DNA of 64,000 nucleotides, from contig NZ_JACHGN010000032.1 of assembly GCF_014202315.1 (NCBI RefSeq), forward strand, positions 1 to 64,000, in the 5' to 3' direction. The position numbers and the translations under genes were made by a program. This document shows, piece after piece, positions 1 to 9,209 of the stretch (its first letter is position 1; every line of letters starts with the position of its first letter). The notes beneath the pieces are model-generated. The model was not told the DNA's origin. It searched no databases and was given only the letters and a program-made list of their open reading frames with translations. Source of the DNA: Thermocatellispora tengchongensis. GTDB lineage: Bacteria; Actinomycetota; Actinomycetes; Streptosporangiales; Streptosporangiaceae.

Positions 1-120
1 TGGCTTGGGCGCGGGTCGTGTCTGGAGGAGGAGCGCAGGGAGCGAAGCGACCGGAGCGACGAGGGAAGACACGACCCTGAAGAGCGCCCAAGCCCTGCCC
101 GCGCGAAGCGCGGGCCATAA
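1..120. repeat. Dispersed palindromic repeat, copy 1
   Basis: The first 79 bases are identical to 10281-10359, and similarity continues to base 120 with a few changes and one single-base indel. The element folds as a long hairpin: GCTTGGGCGC (3-12) pairs with 84-93 and GGGTCGTGTCT (13-23) with 67-77, leaving a 6-base bulge (78-83) and a purine-rich 43-base loop. A second hairpin, GCCCGCGC-GAA-GCGCGGGC, lies at 97-115. There is no reading frame of interest. The window begins inside or exactly at the element, so the left edge is not defined. It resembles a REP/MITE-type intergenic element; family unknown to me. Confidence 0.85.
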
Positions 121-221
121 GCAGGGAATGTGTGGGATGCGGCTCGTGTTGGTAGCGTCTTAGTAGGACGTCAACACAGCAGCCTGCCTTCGGGGGCTGT
201 CCCAGACGCGGGAGTCAGCAC
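121..221 (+). promoter_or_regulatory. erpA leader with imperfect hairpin
   Basis: Short intergenic stretch between the palindromic repeat and erpA. GTGTTG (146-151) pairs with CAACAC (172-177), with an inner CGTC (156-159)/GACG (167-170) stem and loop TTAGTAG. A GGGAG ribosome binding site sits about 7 bases before the ATG at 222. The hairpin could be a transcript leader structure or an operator; no promoter boxes are clear. Confidence 0.4.
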
Positions 222-575
222 ATGACGGTTGAGAGCAGCGAGACCACCCAGCAGGGCCTGATCCTGACTGACGCGGCCGCCGCCAAGGTCAAGAGCCTGC
301 TCGAACAGCAGGGCGAGGAGGGTCTCGCGCTGCGTGTGGCGGTGCAGCCGGGCGGGTGTTCCGGGCTGCGCTACCAGCTCTTCTTCGATGACCGGTCCAT
401 GGACGGCGACATCGTGTCCGAGTTCGGCGGCGTCAACGTCGTCACCGACCGCATGAGCGCCCCCTACCTCATGGGCGCCAGCATCGACTTCGTGGACACC
501 ATCGAGAAGCAGGGCTTCACGATCGACAACCCCAACGCGACGGGGTCGTGCGCCTGCGGCGACTCGTTCAACTAA
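222..575 (+). CDS. erpA: Iron-sulfur cluster insertion protein, HesB/IscA (ErpA) family
   Basis: 117 residues, the usual size for A-type Fe-S carriers, which hand clusters to apo-enzymes in the cytoplasm. The three conserved cysteines are present: Cys46 in GGCSGLRY and Cys110/Cys112 in the C-terminal SCACGDSF motif. Start at ATG 222 is supported by GGGAG upstream; the N-terminal ten residues are variable. It is monocistronic by context, with a strong hairpin terminator at 620-655. Actinobacteria commonly keep this gene next to the adenosine kinase and cytochrome oxidase genes, as here. A cysteine desulfurase and a TusA protein lie 1.3 kb downstream on the other strand, so sulfur handling clusters locally. 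Confidence 0.95.
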   Translation: MTVESSETTQQGLILTDAAAAKVKSLLEQQGEEGLALRVAVQPGGCSGLRYQLFFDDRSMDGDIVSEFGGVNVVTDRMSAPYLMGASIDFVDTIEKQGFTIDNPNATGSCACGDSFN

Positions 576-1760
<1,185 letters not shown>

Positions 1761-1779
1761 CGGCGGGCGCGAGGCGACC

Positions 1780-1806
1780 GCGGGCGTGCCGCGCCGGCAC
1801 GCCCGC
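1780..1806. terminator. Bidirectional terminator between convergent genes
   Basis: GCGGGCGTGCCG (1780-1791) and CGGCACGCCCGC (1795-1806) form a perfect 12-bp stem with a 3-base loop. It sits between the 3' ends of the kinase gene and the minus-strand TusA gene and can serve both. Confidence 0.75.
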
Positions 1807-1817
1807 CAGGGCGGGCC

Positions 1818-2087
1818 TCAGTAGTTGCGGCGCACGTGGATGGCCCAGCCGCCCTGCGGCAGCTCGTACGTGCCCACGTGCGGGTGCGACTTCAGCCGGC
1901 ACCACGCCGGCACGTCGGTGTAGGCGGCCGGGTCGTCGGCGAGCACCGCCACGATCGCGTTCAGCGGCACCTCGTTGATCCGCTCGGCCAGCCAGATGAT
2001 CGGGATGGGGCACTTCTTGCCCAGCGCGTCGATCGTCAGCGCGGGCGTCTGCGCCTCCTCCTGCGGTGCGGTCTGCCAGCGGGACAT
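1818..2087 (-). CDS. Sulfurtransferase TusA/SirA family protein
   Basis: 89 residues. TusA-family proteins relay persulfide sulfur from a cysteine desulfurase to acceptors in tRNA thiolation, cofactor synthesis or sulfur oxidation. The family signature is the CPxP motif, seen here as Cys26 in GKKCPIPI following the typical TIDALGKKCP opening, and a helix LAERINEVP. The C-terminal half (DDPAAYTDVPAWCR) matches the DxP..xDIP pattern of the fold. The ATG overlaps the stop of the desulfurase by one base (TGATG at 2089-2085), so the two are translationally coupled, which strongly implies a donor-acceptor pair. Second Cys63 is of unknown role. Confidence 0.9.
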   Translation of the reverse strand: MSRWQTAPQEEAQTPALTIDALGKKCPIPIIWLAERINEVPLNAIVAVLADDPAAYTDVPAWCRLKSHPHVGTYELPQGGWAIHVRRNY

Positions 2088-3220
2088 CACGTGTTCACCC
2101 CTGCCTCCCGGCGTATGCGGCGCACGATCTCCGGAAGCGCGGCCAGGAACGCCTCCACGTCGGCGGCGGTCGTGCCCCGGGGCAGCGACACGCGCACGTT
2201 GCCGTGGGTCAGCACCCCCATCGCCTCCAGGACGTGCGATGGTCGAAGCGTACTCGCCGTGCACGAGCTACCCGACGATACCGCGAACCCGGCCCGGTCC
2301 AGCTCGGTCAGCAGCGCCTCGCCCTCGACGTACAGGCAGGAGAAGGTGACGATGTGGGCCGCCCGCCGTACGGGCTCGCCGATCACCTCCACGTCGGGCA
2401 CCACGCGCGGCACGGTGCGCCGGATGCGGTCCACCAGCTCCGACAGCCGGGCGTACTCCTCACGCTCGGCCCAGCTCGCCCGCAGCGCCGCCGCGGCGGC
2501 CAGGATCGCGGGCACGTTCTGCGCGCCCGGCACCTTGCCGCCCTCGCGCTCGTCCGACGGCAGCGGCGAGCGGTAGCGGGTGCCCTTGCGCACCGCGAGC
2601 ACGCCCACCCCGGCCGGCCCGCCCCACTTGCGCGCGCTCGCGGCCAGCACCGACCACCCCTCGGGGATCGGCATGCGCCCGGCCGTCTGCGCGGCGTCCA
2701 CCAGCAGCGGCACCCCGGCCTCGCGGCAGGCGGCGGCGACCTCGGCCACCGGCTGCAGCGTGCCGACCTCGTGGTTGGCGGTCTGCAGGCAGGCCAGCGC
2801 GGTGCCGGGCTCGGCCACGGCCGCGGCGAACGCCTCCACGTCCACCACTCCGGTACGGCTCACGCCGACCGTCTCGACCGTGCCGCCCTCGCGCTCGTGC
2901 GCCTCGCCCGCGTGCAGCACGGCGGAGTGCTCCACCGCGCCCACCACCAGCCTGCGGCCCGCCCGGCGGCGCCCGGCCAGCGCGCCGAGCACGCCGAGGT
3001 GCACCGCCTGGGTGCCCGAGGTCGTGAAGACGATCTCGTCGGGCCGGGCGCCGAGGACTTCCGCGACCTCGGCGCGCGCCTGTTCCAGTAACATACGTGC
3101 CCGACGGGCGGAGCCGTACAGGCGTGCCGGGTCCGCCCAGCCCGCGTCGAGCGCGCCGAGAAGCGCCTCTCTGGCCTGCGGATGGAGCGGTTCGGCAGAG
3201 GCCGCGTCGAAGTAGACCAC
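2087..3220 (-). CDS. Cysteine desulfurase family aminotransferase (class V)
   Basis: 377 residues, PLP-dependent fold type I. It would take sulfur from cysteine as enzyme persulfide, releasing alanine. The PLP-binding Lys is Lys198 in ASARKWGGPAGVG; Asp175 in LLVDAAQTAG contacts the PLP ring; the persulfide-forming Cys320 lies in the SSGSSCTAST loop. The N-terminus MVYFDAASAEPLHP is typical. It is first in a two-gene operon with a coupled TusA protein and transcribed divergently from ctaC. The Arg/Ala-rich sequence is ordinary for the genome. Whether the pair feeds tRNA thiolation, molybdenum cofactor or oxidase maturation cannot be told from sequence. Confidence 0.9.
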   Translation of the reverse strand: MVYFDAASAEPLHPQAREALLGALDAGWADPARLYGSARRARMLLEQARAEVAEVLGARPDEIVFTTSGTQAVHLGVLGALAGRRRAGRRLVVGAVEHSAVLHAGEAHEREGGTVETVGVSRTGVVDVEAFAAAVAEPGTALACLQTANHEVGTLQPVAEVAAACREAGVPLLVDAAQTAGRMPIPEGWSVLAASARKWGGPAGVGVLAVRKGTRYRSPLPSDEREGGKVPGAQNVPAILAAAAALRASWAEREEYARLSELVDRIRRTVPRVVPDVEVIGEPVRRAAHIVTFSCLYVEGEALLTELDRAGFAVSSGSSCTASTLRPSHVLEAMGVLTHGNVRVSLPRGTTAADVEAFLAALPEIVRRIRREAGVNT

Positions 3221-3352
3221 AGCGCGACATTAACGGGGGCTGCGCAGAGGGGCGACGGGGGTTAGCGCTAATGTGTCCCCCAGCCAAGCTTGATTAACGC
3301 AATCGACCGCCCAGGAGAGGCTCCTGGGCTGCATCTGTGGGGTAGGCGATCC
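3221..3352 (+). promoter_or_regulatory. ctaC promoter/leader with palindrome and start-proximal hairpin
   Basis: Divergent intergenic region. TTAGCGCTAA (3262-3271) is a perfect 10-bp palindrome flanked by GGGG and CCCC runs, a candidate operator or promoter element. CCCAGGAG-AGG-CTCCTGGG (3310-3328) is a perfect 8-bp hairpin ending 24 bases before the GTG chosen for ctaC. That hairpin is easier to explain as a leader structure than as coding sequence, which supports the internal GTG over ATG 3290. Confidence 0.5.
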
Positions 3353-4159
3353 GTGAGTCCGACCCGCCGTCCGACACGGCGTCCGTTGGCCAGCCGCAGC
3401 GTGCCGCGCGCAGCCGCCGCGGCGCTGTTGCTGGCTTCAGTGTCGGCGTGTAGCACCGAAGAATGGGCCCGTGGCGGCATGCCCGAGTCCGCCACTCGCC
3501 AGGGCGACATCGTCCAGACTCTCTGGAACGGGTCCTGGATCGCCGCGCTCGCAACCGGTGCAGTCGTGTGGGGCCTTATCATCTGGGCCTGCATCTTCCA
3601 CCGTAAGAAGAGGTTCTCCGACCAGGAGCTGCCGCCGCAGGTGCGGTACAACCTGCCGATCGAGATCCTCTACACCGTGGTGCCGATCATCATGGTGGCG
3701 GTCTTCTTCTACTTCACCGCCCGGGACCAGAACGAGATCAACCGGATCACGCCCAATCCCGACGTGACGGTCAAGGTGGAGGGCTTCCAGTGGAGCTGGC
3801 GGTTCACCACCGAGTACCAGGGCAAGACGGCGGTCGAGACGGGCGTCCCGGTCAACGACTACCGCGACGCCAAGGCCCCGCAGCTCGTGCTGCCGGTCGA
3901 TCAGCGGGTGCGCTTCGAGCTGGAGTCGCCGGACGTCATCCACTCCTTCTGGGTGCCGGCGTTCCTGTTCAAGCGTGACGTCATCCCCGGCGTGCACAAC
4001 GAGTTCGAGATCGACACGCTCGACCGGCCGGGTATCTACGCCGGGCGCTGCGCCGAGTTGTGCGGCGTCGACCACAGCCGAATGCTGTTCTCGGTGAAGC
4101 TCGTGTCCCAAGCCGAGTTCGACCAGTACATCGCCAGTCAGGCGGGGAGTGCTCAGTGA
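3353..4159 (+). CDS. ctaC: Cytochrome c oxidase subunit II (aa3 type)
   Basis: 268 residues from GTG 3353; an in-frame ATG at 3290 would add 21 residues over a leader hairpin. Subunit II carries the CuA centre that receives electrons from the bcc complex. A lipoprotein-type signal ends SVSAC, followed by two membrane segments (about residues 45-68 and 90-112). The periplasmic cupredoxin domain shows the aromatic patch GFQWSWRF, a His in [11 protein letters not shown], and the CuA loop [12 protein letters not shown] with the ligands Cys, Glu, Cys, His and Met. It is first gene of ctaC-ctaD-ctaF; its TGA overlaps the ctaD GTG by four bases (4156-4159). Confidence 0.95.
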   Translation: MSPTRRPTRRPLASRSVPRAAAAALLLASVSACSTEEWARGGMPESATRQGDIVQTLWNGSWIAALATGAVVWGLIIWACIFHRKKRFSDQELPPQVRYNLPIEILYTVVPIIMVAVFFYFTARDQNEINRITPNPDVTVKVEGFQWSWRFTTEYQGKTAVETGVPVNDYRDAKAPQLVLPVDQRVRFELESPDVIHSFWVPAFLFKRDVIPGVHNEFEIDTLDRPGIYAGRCAELCGVDHSRMLFSVKLVSQAEFDQYIASQAGSAQ

Positions 4160-5823
4160 CCGCCATCAACGAACCCGTCCGCCACGTCGCCGCCGCGAGG
4201 CCGACCCGTAAGGGCTCGATCATCGCGAAGTGGGCGTCCTCGACGGACCACAAGGTGATCGGCCACCTGTATCTGATCACCTCCTTTGCCTTCTTCCTGA
4301 TCGGCGGCGTGATGGCGCTGATCATGAGGGCGGAGCTGGCCGCCCCCGGGCTCCAGCTCACCACGAACGAGCAGTTCAACCAGCTCTTCACCATGCACGG
4401 CACGGTGATGCTGCTGATGTTCGCGACCCCGCTGTTCGCCGGGTTCGCCAACGAGCTGATGCCGTTGCAGATCGGCGCCCCCGACGTGGCGTTCCCGCGC
4501 CTGAACATGGTGAGCTACTGGCTGTTCCTGTTCGGCAGCCTGATCGCGCTCAGCGGGTTCCTCACCCCGGGCGGCGCGGCGGCGTTCGGCTGGTTCGCCT
4601 ACACGCCGCTGTCGGACGCGGTCAGCTCGCCCGGCATCGGCGGCGACCTGTGGATCATGGGTCTGACCATCTCCGGTCTGGGCACGATCCTCGGCTCGGT
4701 GAACTTCATCACCACGATCATCTGCATGCGCGCGCCCGGCATGACCATGTTCCGCATGCCGATCTTCACCTGGAACGTGCTGCTCACCTCGATCCTGGTG
4801 CTGATGGCCTTCCCGGTGCTGGCCGCCGCGCTGCTCGCCCTTGAGGCCGACCGCAAGCTCGGCGCGAACATCTTCGACAGCGCCACCGGCGGCGCGCTGC
4901 TGTGGCAGCACCTGTTCTGGTTCTTCGGCCACCCCGAGGTGTACATCATCGCGCTGCCGTTCTTCGGCATCGTGACCGAGATCCTGCCGGTGTTCAGCCG
5001 CAAGCCGCTGTTCGGCTACATCAGCCTCGTGGCCGCGACCATCGCCATCGCGGGCCTGTCGATCACGGTCTGGGCGCACCACATGTTCCCGACCGGCCAG
5101 GTGCTGCTGCCGTTCTTCTCGTTCATGACCTTCCTGATCGCGGTGCCGACCGGCGTGAAGTTCTTCAACTGGATCGGCACCATGTGGCGCGGGCATCTCA
5201 CCTTCGAGTCGCCCATGCTGTTCTCGATCGGGTTCCTGGTCACGTTCCTGCTCGGCGGCCTCACCGGTGTCATCCTGGCCTCGCCGCCGCTGGACTTCCA
5301 CATCAGCGACACCTACTTCGTGGTGGCCCACTTCCACTACGTGGTCTTCGGCACCGTGGTGTTCGCGATGTTCGCCGGCTTCTACTTCTGGTGGCCGAAG
5401 TTCACCGGCAAGATGCTCAACGACACCCTGGGCAAGGTCCACTTCTGGTCCCTGTTCATCGGCTTCCACCTCACCTTCCTGGTGCAGCACTGGCTCGGCG
5501 TCATCGGCTTCCCCCGCCGTTACGCCGACTACAGCGCGGGCGACGGGTTCACCCTGCTGAACCAGATCTCGTCGGTGGGCGCCTTCGTCCTCGGCGCGTC
5601 CACCCTGCCGTTCCTGTGGAACGTGTGGCGCACCCACAAGAGCGCGCCGAAGGTCACCGTGGACGACCCGTGGGGCTACGGCGGTTCGCTCGAGTGGGCG
5701 ACCTCCTGCCCGCCGCCGCGGCACAACTTCACCTCGCTGCCGCGCATCCGGTCTGAGCGCCCGGCGTTCGACCTGCACTACCCGCACGTCTCCGCCAAGC
5801 CTCAGTTGGAGGGTCAGCGATGA
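4156..5823 (+). CDS. ctaD: Cytochrome c oxidase subunit I
   Basis: 555 residues from GTG 4156, preceded by GGCGGGGAG; the frame is open earlier inside ctaC but the GTGA overlap and homologous N-terminus ([17 protein letters not shown]) fix the start. Catalytic subunit of the terminal oxidase, reducing oxygen and pumping protons. Key residues are visible: His81 in TMHGTVML (haem a), His259 and Tyr263 in GHPEVY (CuB with the cross-linked Tyr), His308/His309 (CuB), His393 (haem a3) and His395 (haem a) in [10 protein letters not shown]. About twelve membrane helices. Its stop overlaps ctaF by ATGA, so the three subunits are coupled. Confidence 0.97.
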   Translation: MTAINEPVRHVAAARPTRKGSIIAKWASSTDHKVIGHLYLITSFAFFLIGGVMALIMRAELAAPGLQLTTNEQFNQLFTMHGTVMLLMFATPLFAGFANELMPLQIGAPDVAFPRLNMVSYWLFLFGSLIALSGFLTPGGAAAFGWFAYTPLSDAVSSPGIGGDLWIMGLTISGLGTILGSVNFITTIICMRAPGMTMFRMPIFTWNVLLTSILVLMAFPVLAAALLALEADRKLGANIFDSATGGALLWQHLFWFFGHPEVYIIALPFFGIVTEILPVFSRKPLFGYISLVAATIAIAGLSITVWAHHMFPTGQVLLPFFSFMTFLIAVPTGVKFFNWIGTMWRGHLTFESPMLFSIGFLVTFLLGGLTGVILASPPLDFHISDTYFVVAHFHYVVFGTVVFAMFAGFYFWWPKFTGKMLNDTLGKVHFWSLFIGFHLTFLVQHWLGVIGFPRRYADYSAGDGFTLLNQISSVGAFVLGASTLPFLWNVWRTHKSAPKVTVDDPWGYGGSLEWATSCPPPRHNFTSLPRIRSERPAFDLHYPHVSAKPQLEGQR

Positions 5824-6215
5824 AGGTCCAGGGCTGGCTGTTCCTGCTGTGCGGCGTCTTCTTCGCCGCCGTGGACATCGTGTACTGGTTCTGGTCCCGC
5901 GAGCCCGTGGGCACCACGGCGATGGCCATCTCGGTGGGCTTCGCCTTCATGATCGGCTACTACCTGATGTTCACGGCGCGTCGCATCGGCGAGCAGCCGG
6001 AGGACAACAAGCAGGGCGAGATCGCCGACGGCGCGGGCGAGATCGGCTTCTTCAGCCCGCACAGTTGGTGGCCGCTGTTCGTGTGCCTGGCGGTGGCGCT
6101 GACCGCGCTGGGCTTCGTCATCGGCTGGTGGCTGTTCATGATCGGCGTGTTCGCGGTGATCATGGCGTCGATCGGCTTCGTGTTCGAGTACTACCGGGGC
6201 CACTTCTCGCACTAG
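5820..6215 (+). CDS. ctaF: Cytochrome c oxidase subunit IV, actinobacterial type
   Basis: 131 residues with four predicted membrane helices in two hairpins (about 5-25, 33-52, 82-101, 104-123). This subunit is specific to actinobacterial bcc-aa3 supercomplexes and is always encoded directly after ctaD. The N-terminus [15 protein letters not shown] and the YYRGHFSH end are characteristic. ATG overlaps the ctaD stop by four bases. Last gene of the operon, followed by a strong terminator at 6231-6278. Confidence 0.95.
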   Translation: MKVQGWLFLLCGVFFAAVDIVYWFWSREPVGTTAMAISVGFAFMIGYYLMFTARRIGEQPEDNKQGEIADGAGEIGFFSPHSWWPLFVCLAVALTALGFVIGWWLFMIGVFAVIMASIGFVFEYYRGHFSH

Positions 6216-6230
6216 CCTGGCTTGTGCCGG

Positions 6231-6278
6231 ACGGGCGATCGGCCGCGGGGCCGATCGCCCGTTTTGATGTTTTTTGCA
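6231..6278 (+). terminator. Intrinsic terminator of the ctaCDF operon
   Basis: ACGGGCGATCGGCC (6231-6244) pairs perfectly with 6249-6262 over 14 bp with loop GCGG, followed by TTTGATGTTTTTT. This is the most canonical Rho-independent terminator in the window. Confidence 0.95.
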
Positions 6279-6282
6279 GATG

Positions 6283-6308
6283 ACATGGTAGGCAACAAGC
6301 AACCATGT
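6283..6308 (+). promoter_or_regulatory. Inverted repeat upstream of the L,D-transpeptidase
   Basis: ACATGGT (6283-6289) and ACCATGT (6302-6308) form a perfect 7-bp inverted repeat with a 12-bp spacer, about 60 bases before the GTG at 6370. The intervening region is unusually AT-rich for this genome. A candidate operator or promoter region; no regulator is assigned. Confidence 0.4.
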
Positions 6309-6369
6309 GGTGACTATGGGTAGTAACTCCTCATAAGCTCGGCCTGCTGGCTGCTTGGGGGGAGCGACC

Positions 6370-7605
6370 GTGGGACACCAGAGACGCCTGGAACCGTACC
6401 TGAGACGCCGTGGCGCCGCTGCCGTGGGCCTGCTGGCGCTGGCACTGGTCACCTCGTGCTCGGCCGGCGTGGGAGCGGCCACCGAGGCCACGCCGAACGC
6501 GGCGGGCGCGTCGGTCAGCATCACCCCGGCCGACAAGACGGGTGACGTGGCGCCCGACACCCCCGTGCTCGTCGCCGCGCAGAACGGCACCCTCGTCAGG
6601 GTCACCGTCACCGCCGCCAAGGGGGGCGCCCTGGCGGGCGTGCTGAGCGCCGACCGTACGCAGTGGCGGAGCAAGGGCACCGCCAAGCCCGGCACGACGT
6701 ACACGGTGACGGCGGTGGCCAGGGGCGCCGACGGCAGGACCACCGAGACCACCAGCACGTTCTCCGTGGTCAAGGCCACCAGCTCCTTCGAGGTGGAGAG
6801 CATCCTGCCGAGCAAGGACGTCACCGGTGAGACCGTCGGCGTCGGCATGCCGATCATGATCACCTTCGATCGCGACATCACCGACCGGGTCGGCGTCGAG
6901 CGCAATCTGGAGGTGCAGTCCTCCAAGCCGGTCTTCGGGGCCTGGCACTGGTTCGACGACCGCACCGTCCACTTCCGGCCCAAGGAGTTCTGGCCCGCGC
7001 ACACCAAGGTCCGCCTGATCGCCAGGCTCGCGGGTGCGCGCGGCGGCGAGGGCATGTACGGCAAGAAGGACTACGTCCTCGACTTCAAGATCGGCCGCTC
7101 CCAGATCAGCAAGGGTCGCATCGACGAGCACTACATGCGGGTCAAGCGCGACGGCAAGGTGGTCAGGACGATCCCGTTCAGTGCCGGCCAGGGCGGCGTC
7201 ATGAAGTACCACACCACCAGCGGCATCCACCTGGCCATGTCGCGCGAGCCCGTCACCGTCATGACCTCGCCCGGCATCGGCCCCGGCCAGCCCGGCTACT
7301 ACCAGCTCACCGTCTACAACACCGTCCGCATCTCCAACAGCGGCGAGTACGTCCACAGCGCGCCGTGGTCGGTCGGCTCCCAGGGCCGCGCCAACGTCAG
7401 CCATGGCTGCGTGAACATCAGCCCCGAGAACGCCCGCTGGTTCATCGACAACACTCTGATCGGCGACCCCATCATCCTGACCGGCAGCCCGCGCCCGCTG
7501 GAGCCCACCAACGGCTGGGGCCACTGGCAGGAGTCCTGGCAGCAGTGGCTGCAGTGGAGCAGCCTCGGCTTCGGCCACACCACCACGCCCCTGGCCGCCG
7601 CCTGA
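6370..7605 (+). CDS. L,D-transpeptidase lipoprotein (Ig-like plus YkuD domains)
   Basis: 411 residues from GTG 6370, which follows a GGGGGGAG ribosome binding site; a TTG five codons earlier is less likely. These extracytoplasmic enzymes make 3-3 cross-links in peptidoglycan. A lipobox LVTSC places the lipid-modified Cys at residue 30. Two Ig-like domains (about 45-140 and 145-245) precede the YkuD catalytic domain (about 250-375) with His in the HTTSGIH block and the motif SHGCVNISPENA, catalytic Cys347. The Trp-rich tail (WGHWQESWQQWLQW) is typical of actinobacterial Ldt proteins. Monocistronic, converging with an SDR gene. Confidence 0.95.
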   Translation: MGHQRRLEPYLRRRGAAAVGLLALALVTSCSAGVGAATEATPNAAGASVSITPADKTGDVAPDTPVLVAAQNGTLVRVTVTAAKGGALAGVLSADRTQWRSKGTAKPGTTYTVTAVARGADGRTTETTSTFSVVKATSSFEVESILPSKDVTGETVGVGMPIMITFDRDITDRVGVERNLEVQSSKPVFGAWHWFDDRTVHFRPKEFWPAHTKVRLIARLAGARGGEGMYGKKDYVLDFKIGRSQISKGRIDEHYMRVKRDGKVVRTIPFSAGQGGVMKYHTTSGIHLAMSREPVTVMTSPGIGPGQPGYYQLTVYNTVRISNSGEYVHSAPWSVGSQGRANVSHGCVNISPENARWFIDNTLIGDPIILTGSPRPLEPTNGWGHWQESWQQWLQWSSLGFGHTTTPLAAA

Positions 7606-7671
7606 CCCGGCCGGCCTCCGGCCGCCCCGGCTCCGGGCCCTACAGCGCCCTGAAACGCCCGTACGCGGCCG

Positions 7672-8472
7672 TCAGCGCGCCGGTACGGTGAGCGCGTCGG
7701 CCACCTGCCGGGTCACCCTGCGCCCGATGAGGGCCAGCAGCTTGCGCGGGCGGCGCGGCATCAGGTGCGCCATGCCGAAGTTGCCCCGGCCGGGCACGAC
7801 GTAGCCGCGGTCGCGGTCGAGCGCGCGCAGCGCCGCCGTCACCACCTCGGCGGGCGTGCCCATCTTGGCGCCGATCGCCGCCTGGCGGGAGCCGATCACG
7901 TCGAAGAACGCGGTCTCGACCGGGCCGGGCGCGACCGCGAGCACCTTCACGCCGCTGCCGCGCAGCTCGCTCCACAGCGCGAGGCTGAAGTTGAGCACGA
8001 AGGTCTTGGACGCGGCGTACGTGGCGAAGTACGGCGAGATGGCGAAGCCGGCCGTGGAGCCGATGTTCACCACCGCGCCGCGCCCGCGCGCGAGCATGCC
8101 GGGCAGCACCATGTGGGTCAGGCCGACCAGCGCGACCACGTTGACCATCAGCTCGTCGCGCTCGCGCTCGGCCGGGATCTCCGCGAAGCGCCCGGCGGTG
8201 CCGAAGCCCGCGTTGTTGACCAGCAGGTCCACGGTCAGGCCGCGCGCCTCCAGCTCCGCCGCCACGCGCTCGGCGGCCCCGGGTGAGGCGAGGTCCTGCC
8301 CGATGACCTCGGCCTCGATCCCGTGCGCGGCGCGCAGCTCCCGGGCGAGCGCGTCGAGCCGGTCCACGCTGCGCGCGACGAGGACGAGGTCGTGGCCGCG
8401 GGCGGCGAGCTGCCGGGCGAACTCGGCGCCGATGCCCGAGGAGGCACCGGTCACCAAAGCGGTCGATCGCAT
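7672..8472 (-). CDS. Short-chain dehydrogenase/reductase (DltE/YqjQ-like)
   Basis: 266 residues, classical SDR with Rossmann fold. Cofactor motif TGASSGIG (8-15) with an Arg at position 34 favours NADP(H); NNAG at 86-89; catalytic Ser139, Tyr152 and Lys156 (YAASK). The C-terminal region after about 200 is Arg-rich and ends in a probable membrane-associated helix (RKLLALIGRRV), as in the DltE-like group, which acts on lipophilic substrates. True substrate unknown. Transcribed on the minus strand immediately downstream of a TetR regulator, which probably controls it; direct repeats occupy the 66-base gap. Confidence 0.9.
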   Translation of the reverse strand: MRSTALVTGASSGIGAEFARQLAARGHDLVLVARSVDRLDALARELRAAHGIEAEVIGQDLASPGAAERVAAELEARGLTVDLLVNNAGFGTAGRFAEIPAERERDELMVNVVALVGLTHMVLPGMLARGRGAVVNIGSTAGFAISPYFATYAASKTFVLNFSLALWSELRGSGVKVLAVAPGPVETAFFDVIGSRQAAIGAKMGTPAEVVTAALRALDRDRGYVVPGRGNFGMAHLMPRRPRKLLALIGRRVTRQVADALTVPAR

Positions 8473-8538
8473 GGGGACTCCTCTCTATGTGAGTCCCAAT
8501 GTAGCAGTTATTCGCTTATATGAGTCACTATGTCTCAG
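8473..8538 (-). promoter_or_regulatory. SDR promoter region with direct repeats
   Basis: The gap between the TetR stop and the SDR start is AT-rich and holds two related direct repeats on the plus strand, ATGTGAGTCCCAATG (about 8485-8499) and ATATGAGTCACTATG (about 8517-8531). A purine-rich AGAGAGGAG sits just before the SDR ATG on the minus strand. This suggests the SDR has its own promoter and possibly a regulator-binding region. Confidence 0.4.
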
Positions 8539-9114
8539 TTAATCCTGGCGGCCCACCCCGTACAGCAGGGTGTCCAGCATGCGCGCCGCCAGCAGGTCGG
8601 GCTCCGCCTCCCCGGGCTCCTGGTGCGCGGTCTCGGTGAGCAGCGCCAGGTAGGCCCGCCGGACCCAGGCGGGGTCGGCGTCGGGCCGCAGCAGACCCTC
8701 CTCGCGGGCCCGGCGGAAGGCGGCCTCGCACCTGGCCATCACGCGCTCCCGGATGCGCCCCGCCTCGGCGCCGAGCGGGACCGTACGGGCCAGGGCGAAC
8801 CGCCACCCCGACTTGATTCGCAGGATGTTGGCCGTGGCCTGGTGCAACGCCACCAGCGGGGGAGCGGTGGCGGGGTGGGCGGCCTCGATCGCCTCGTCGA
8901 TCTCACGCCAGGCCGTGGCCTCCATGGCCTCGATCAGCGCCTCCCGGCTGGCGAAGCGGCGGTGGATGGTCGCCCGCGAGACCCCCGCCTCCTCCGCGAT
9001 CTGCTCCATCGTCGCCGCCGGATTGCCGCTCAGCAGCCGCTCGGCGGCCGTGGTGATCGCCCGGATGCTCCGCTCCGCGTCGGCCCGCAGCCGCCTGCCG
9101 GTCGTGGTGCCCAT
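8539..9114 (-). CDS. TetR/AcrR family transcriptional regulator
   Basis: 191 residues. The N-terminal helix-turn-helix is clear (about 20-65: IRAITTAAERLLSG..ATMEQIAEEAGVSRATIHRRFASREALIEAM). The C-terminal ligand and dimerisation domain is poorly conserved. It is divergent from the TIGR03086 gene, and the intergenic region contains a perfect 9-1-9 palindrome (9160-9178) of the size and style bound by TetR dimers, implying autoregulation and control of the divergent gene. The downstream SDR is on the same strand and may be co-regulated. Ligand unknown. Confidence 0.92.
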   Translation of the reverse strand: MGTTTGRRLRADAERSIRAITTAAERLLSGNPAATMEQIAEEAGVSRATIHRRFASREALIEAMEATAWREIDEAIEAAHPATAPPLVALHQATANILRIKSGWRFALARTVPLGAEAGRIRERVMARCEAAFRRAREEGLLRPDADPAWVRRAYLALLTETAHQEPGEAEPDLLAARMLDTLLYGVGRQD

Positions 9115-9159
9115 GGCCGCATGCTAGCGATGCCGGTCCGCCGATGGCCGGGCACGCTG

Positions 9160-9178
9160 GCGGAACGGACCGTTCCGC
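9160..9178. promoter_or_regulatory. Probable TetR operator
   Basis: GCGGAACGG-A-CCGTTCCGC is a perfect inverted repeat between the divergent TetR and TIGR03086 genes, 46 bases from the former start and 32 from the latter. GGAACG/CGTTCC half sites are common for TetR-family repressors in actinomycetes. Confidence 0.75.
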
Positions 9179-9209
9179 TCTTCAATGTGGGGGACGAAAG
9201 GGGAACGGC

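Noticed and set aside
3290-3352. ATG 3290 as the ctaC start
   Set aside because: It would put a perfect 8-bp hairpin inside the coding region and add 21 residues before an already complete lipoprotein signal.
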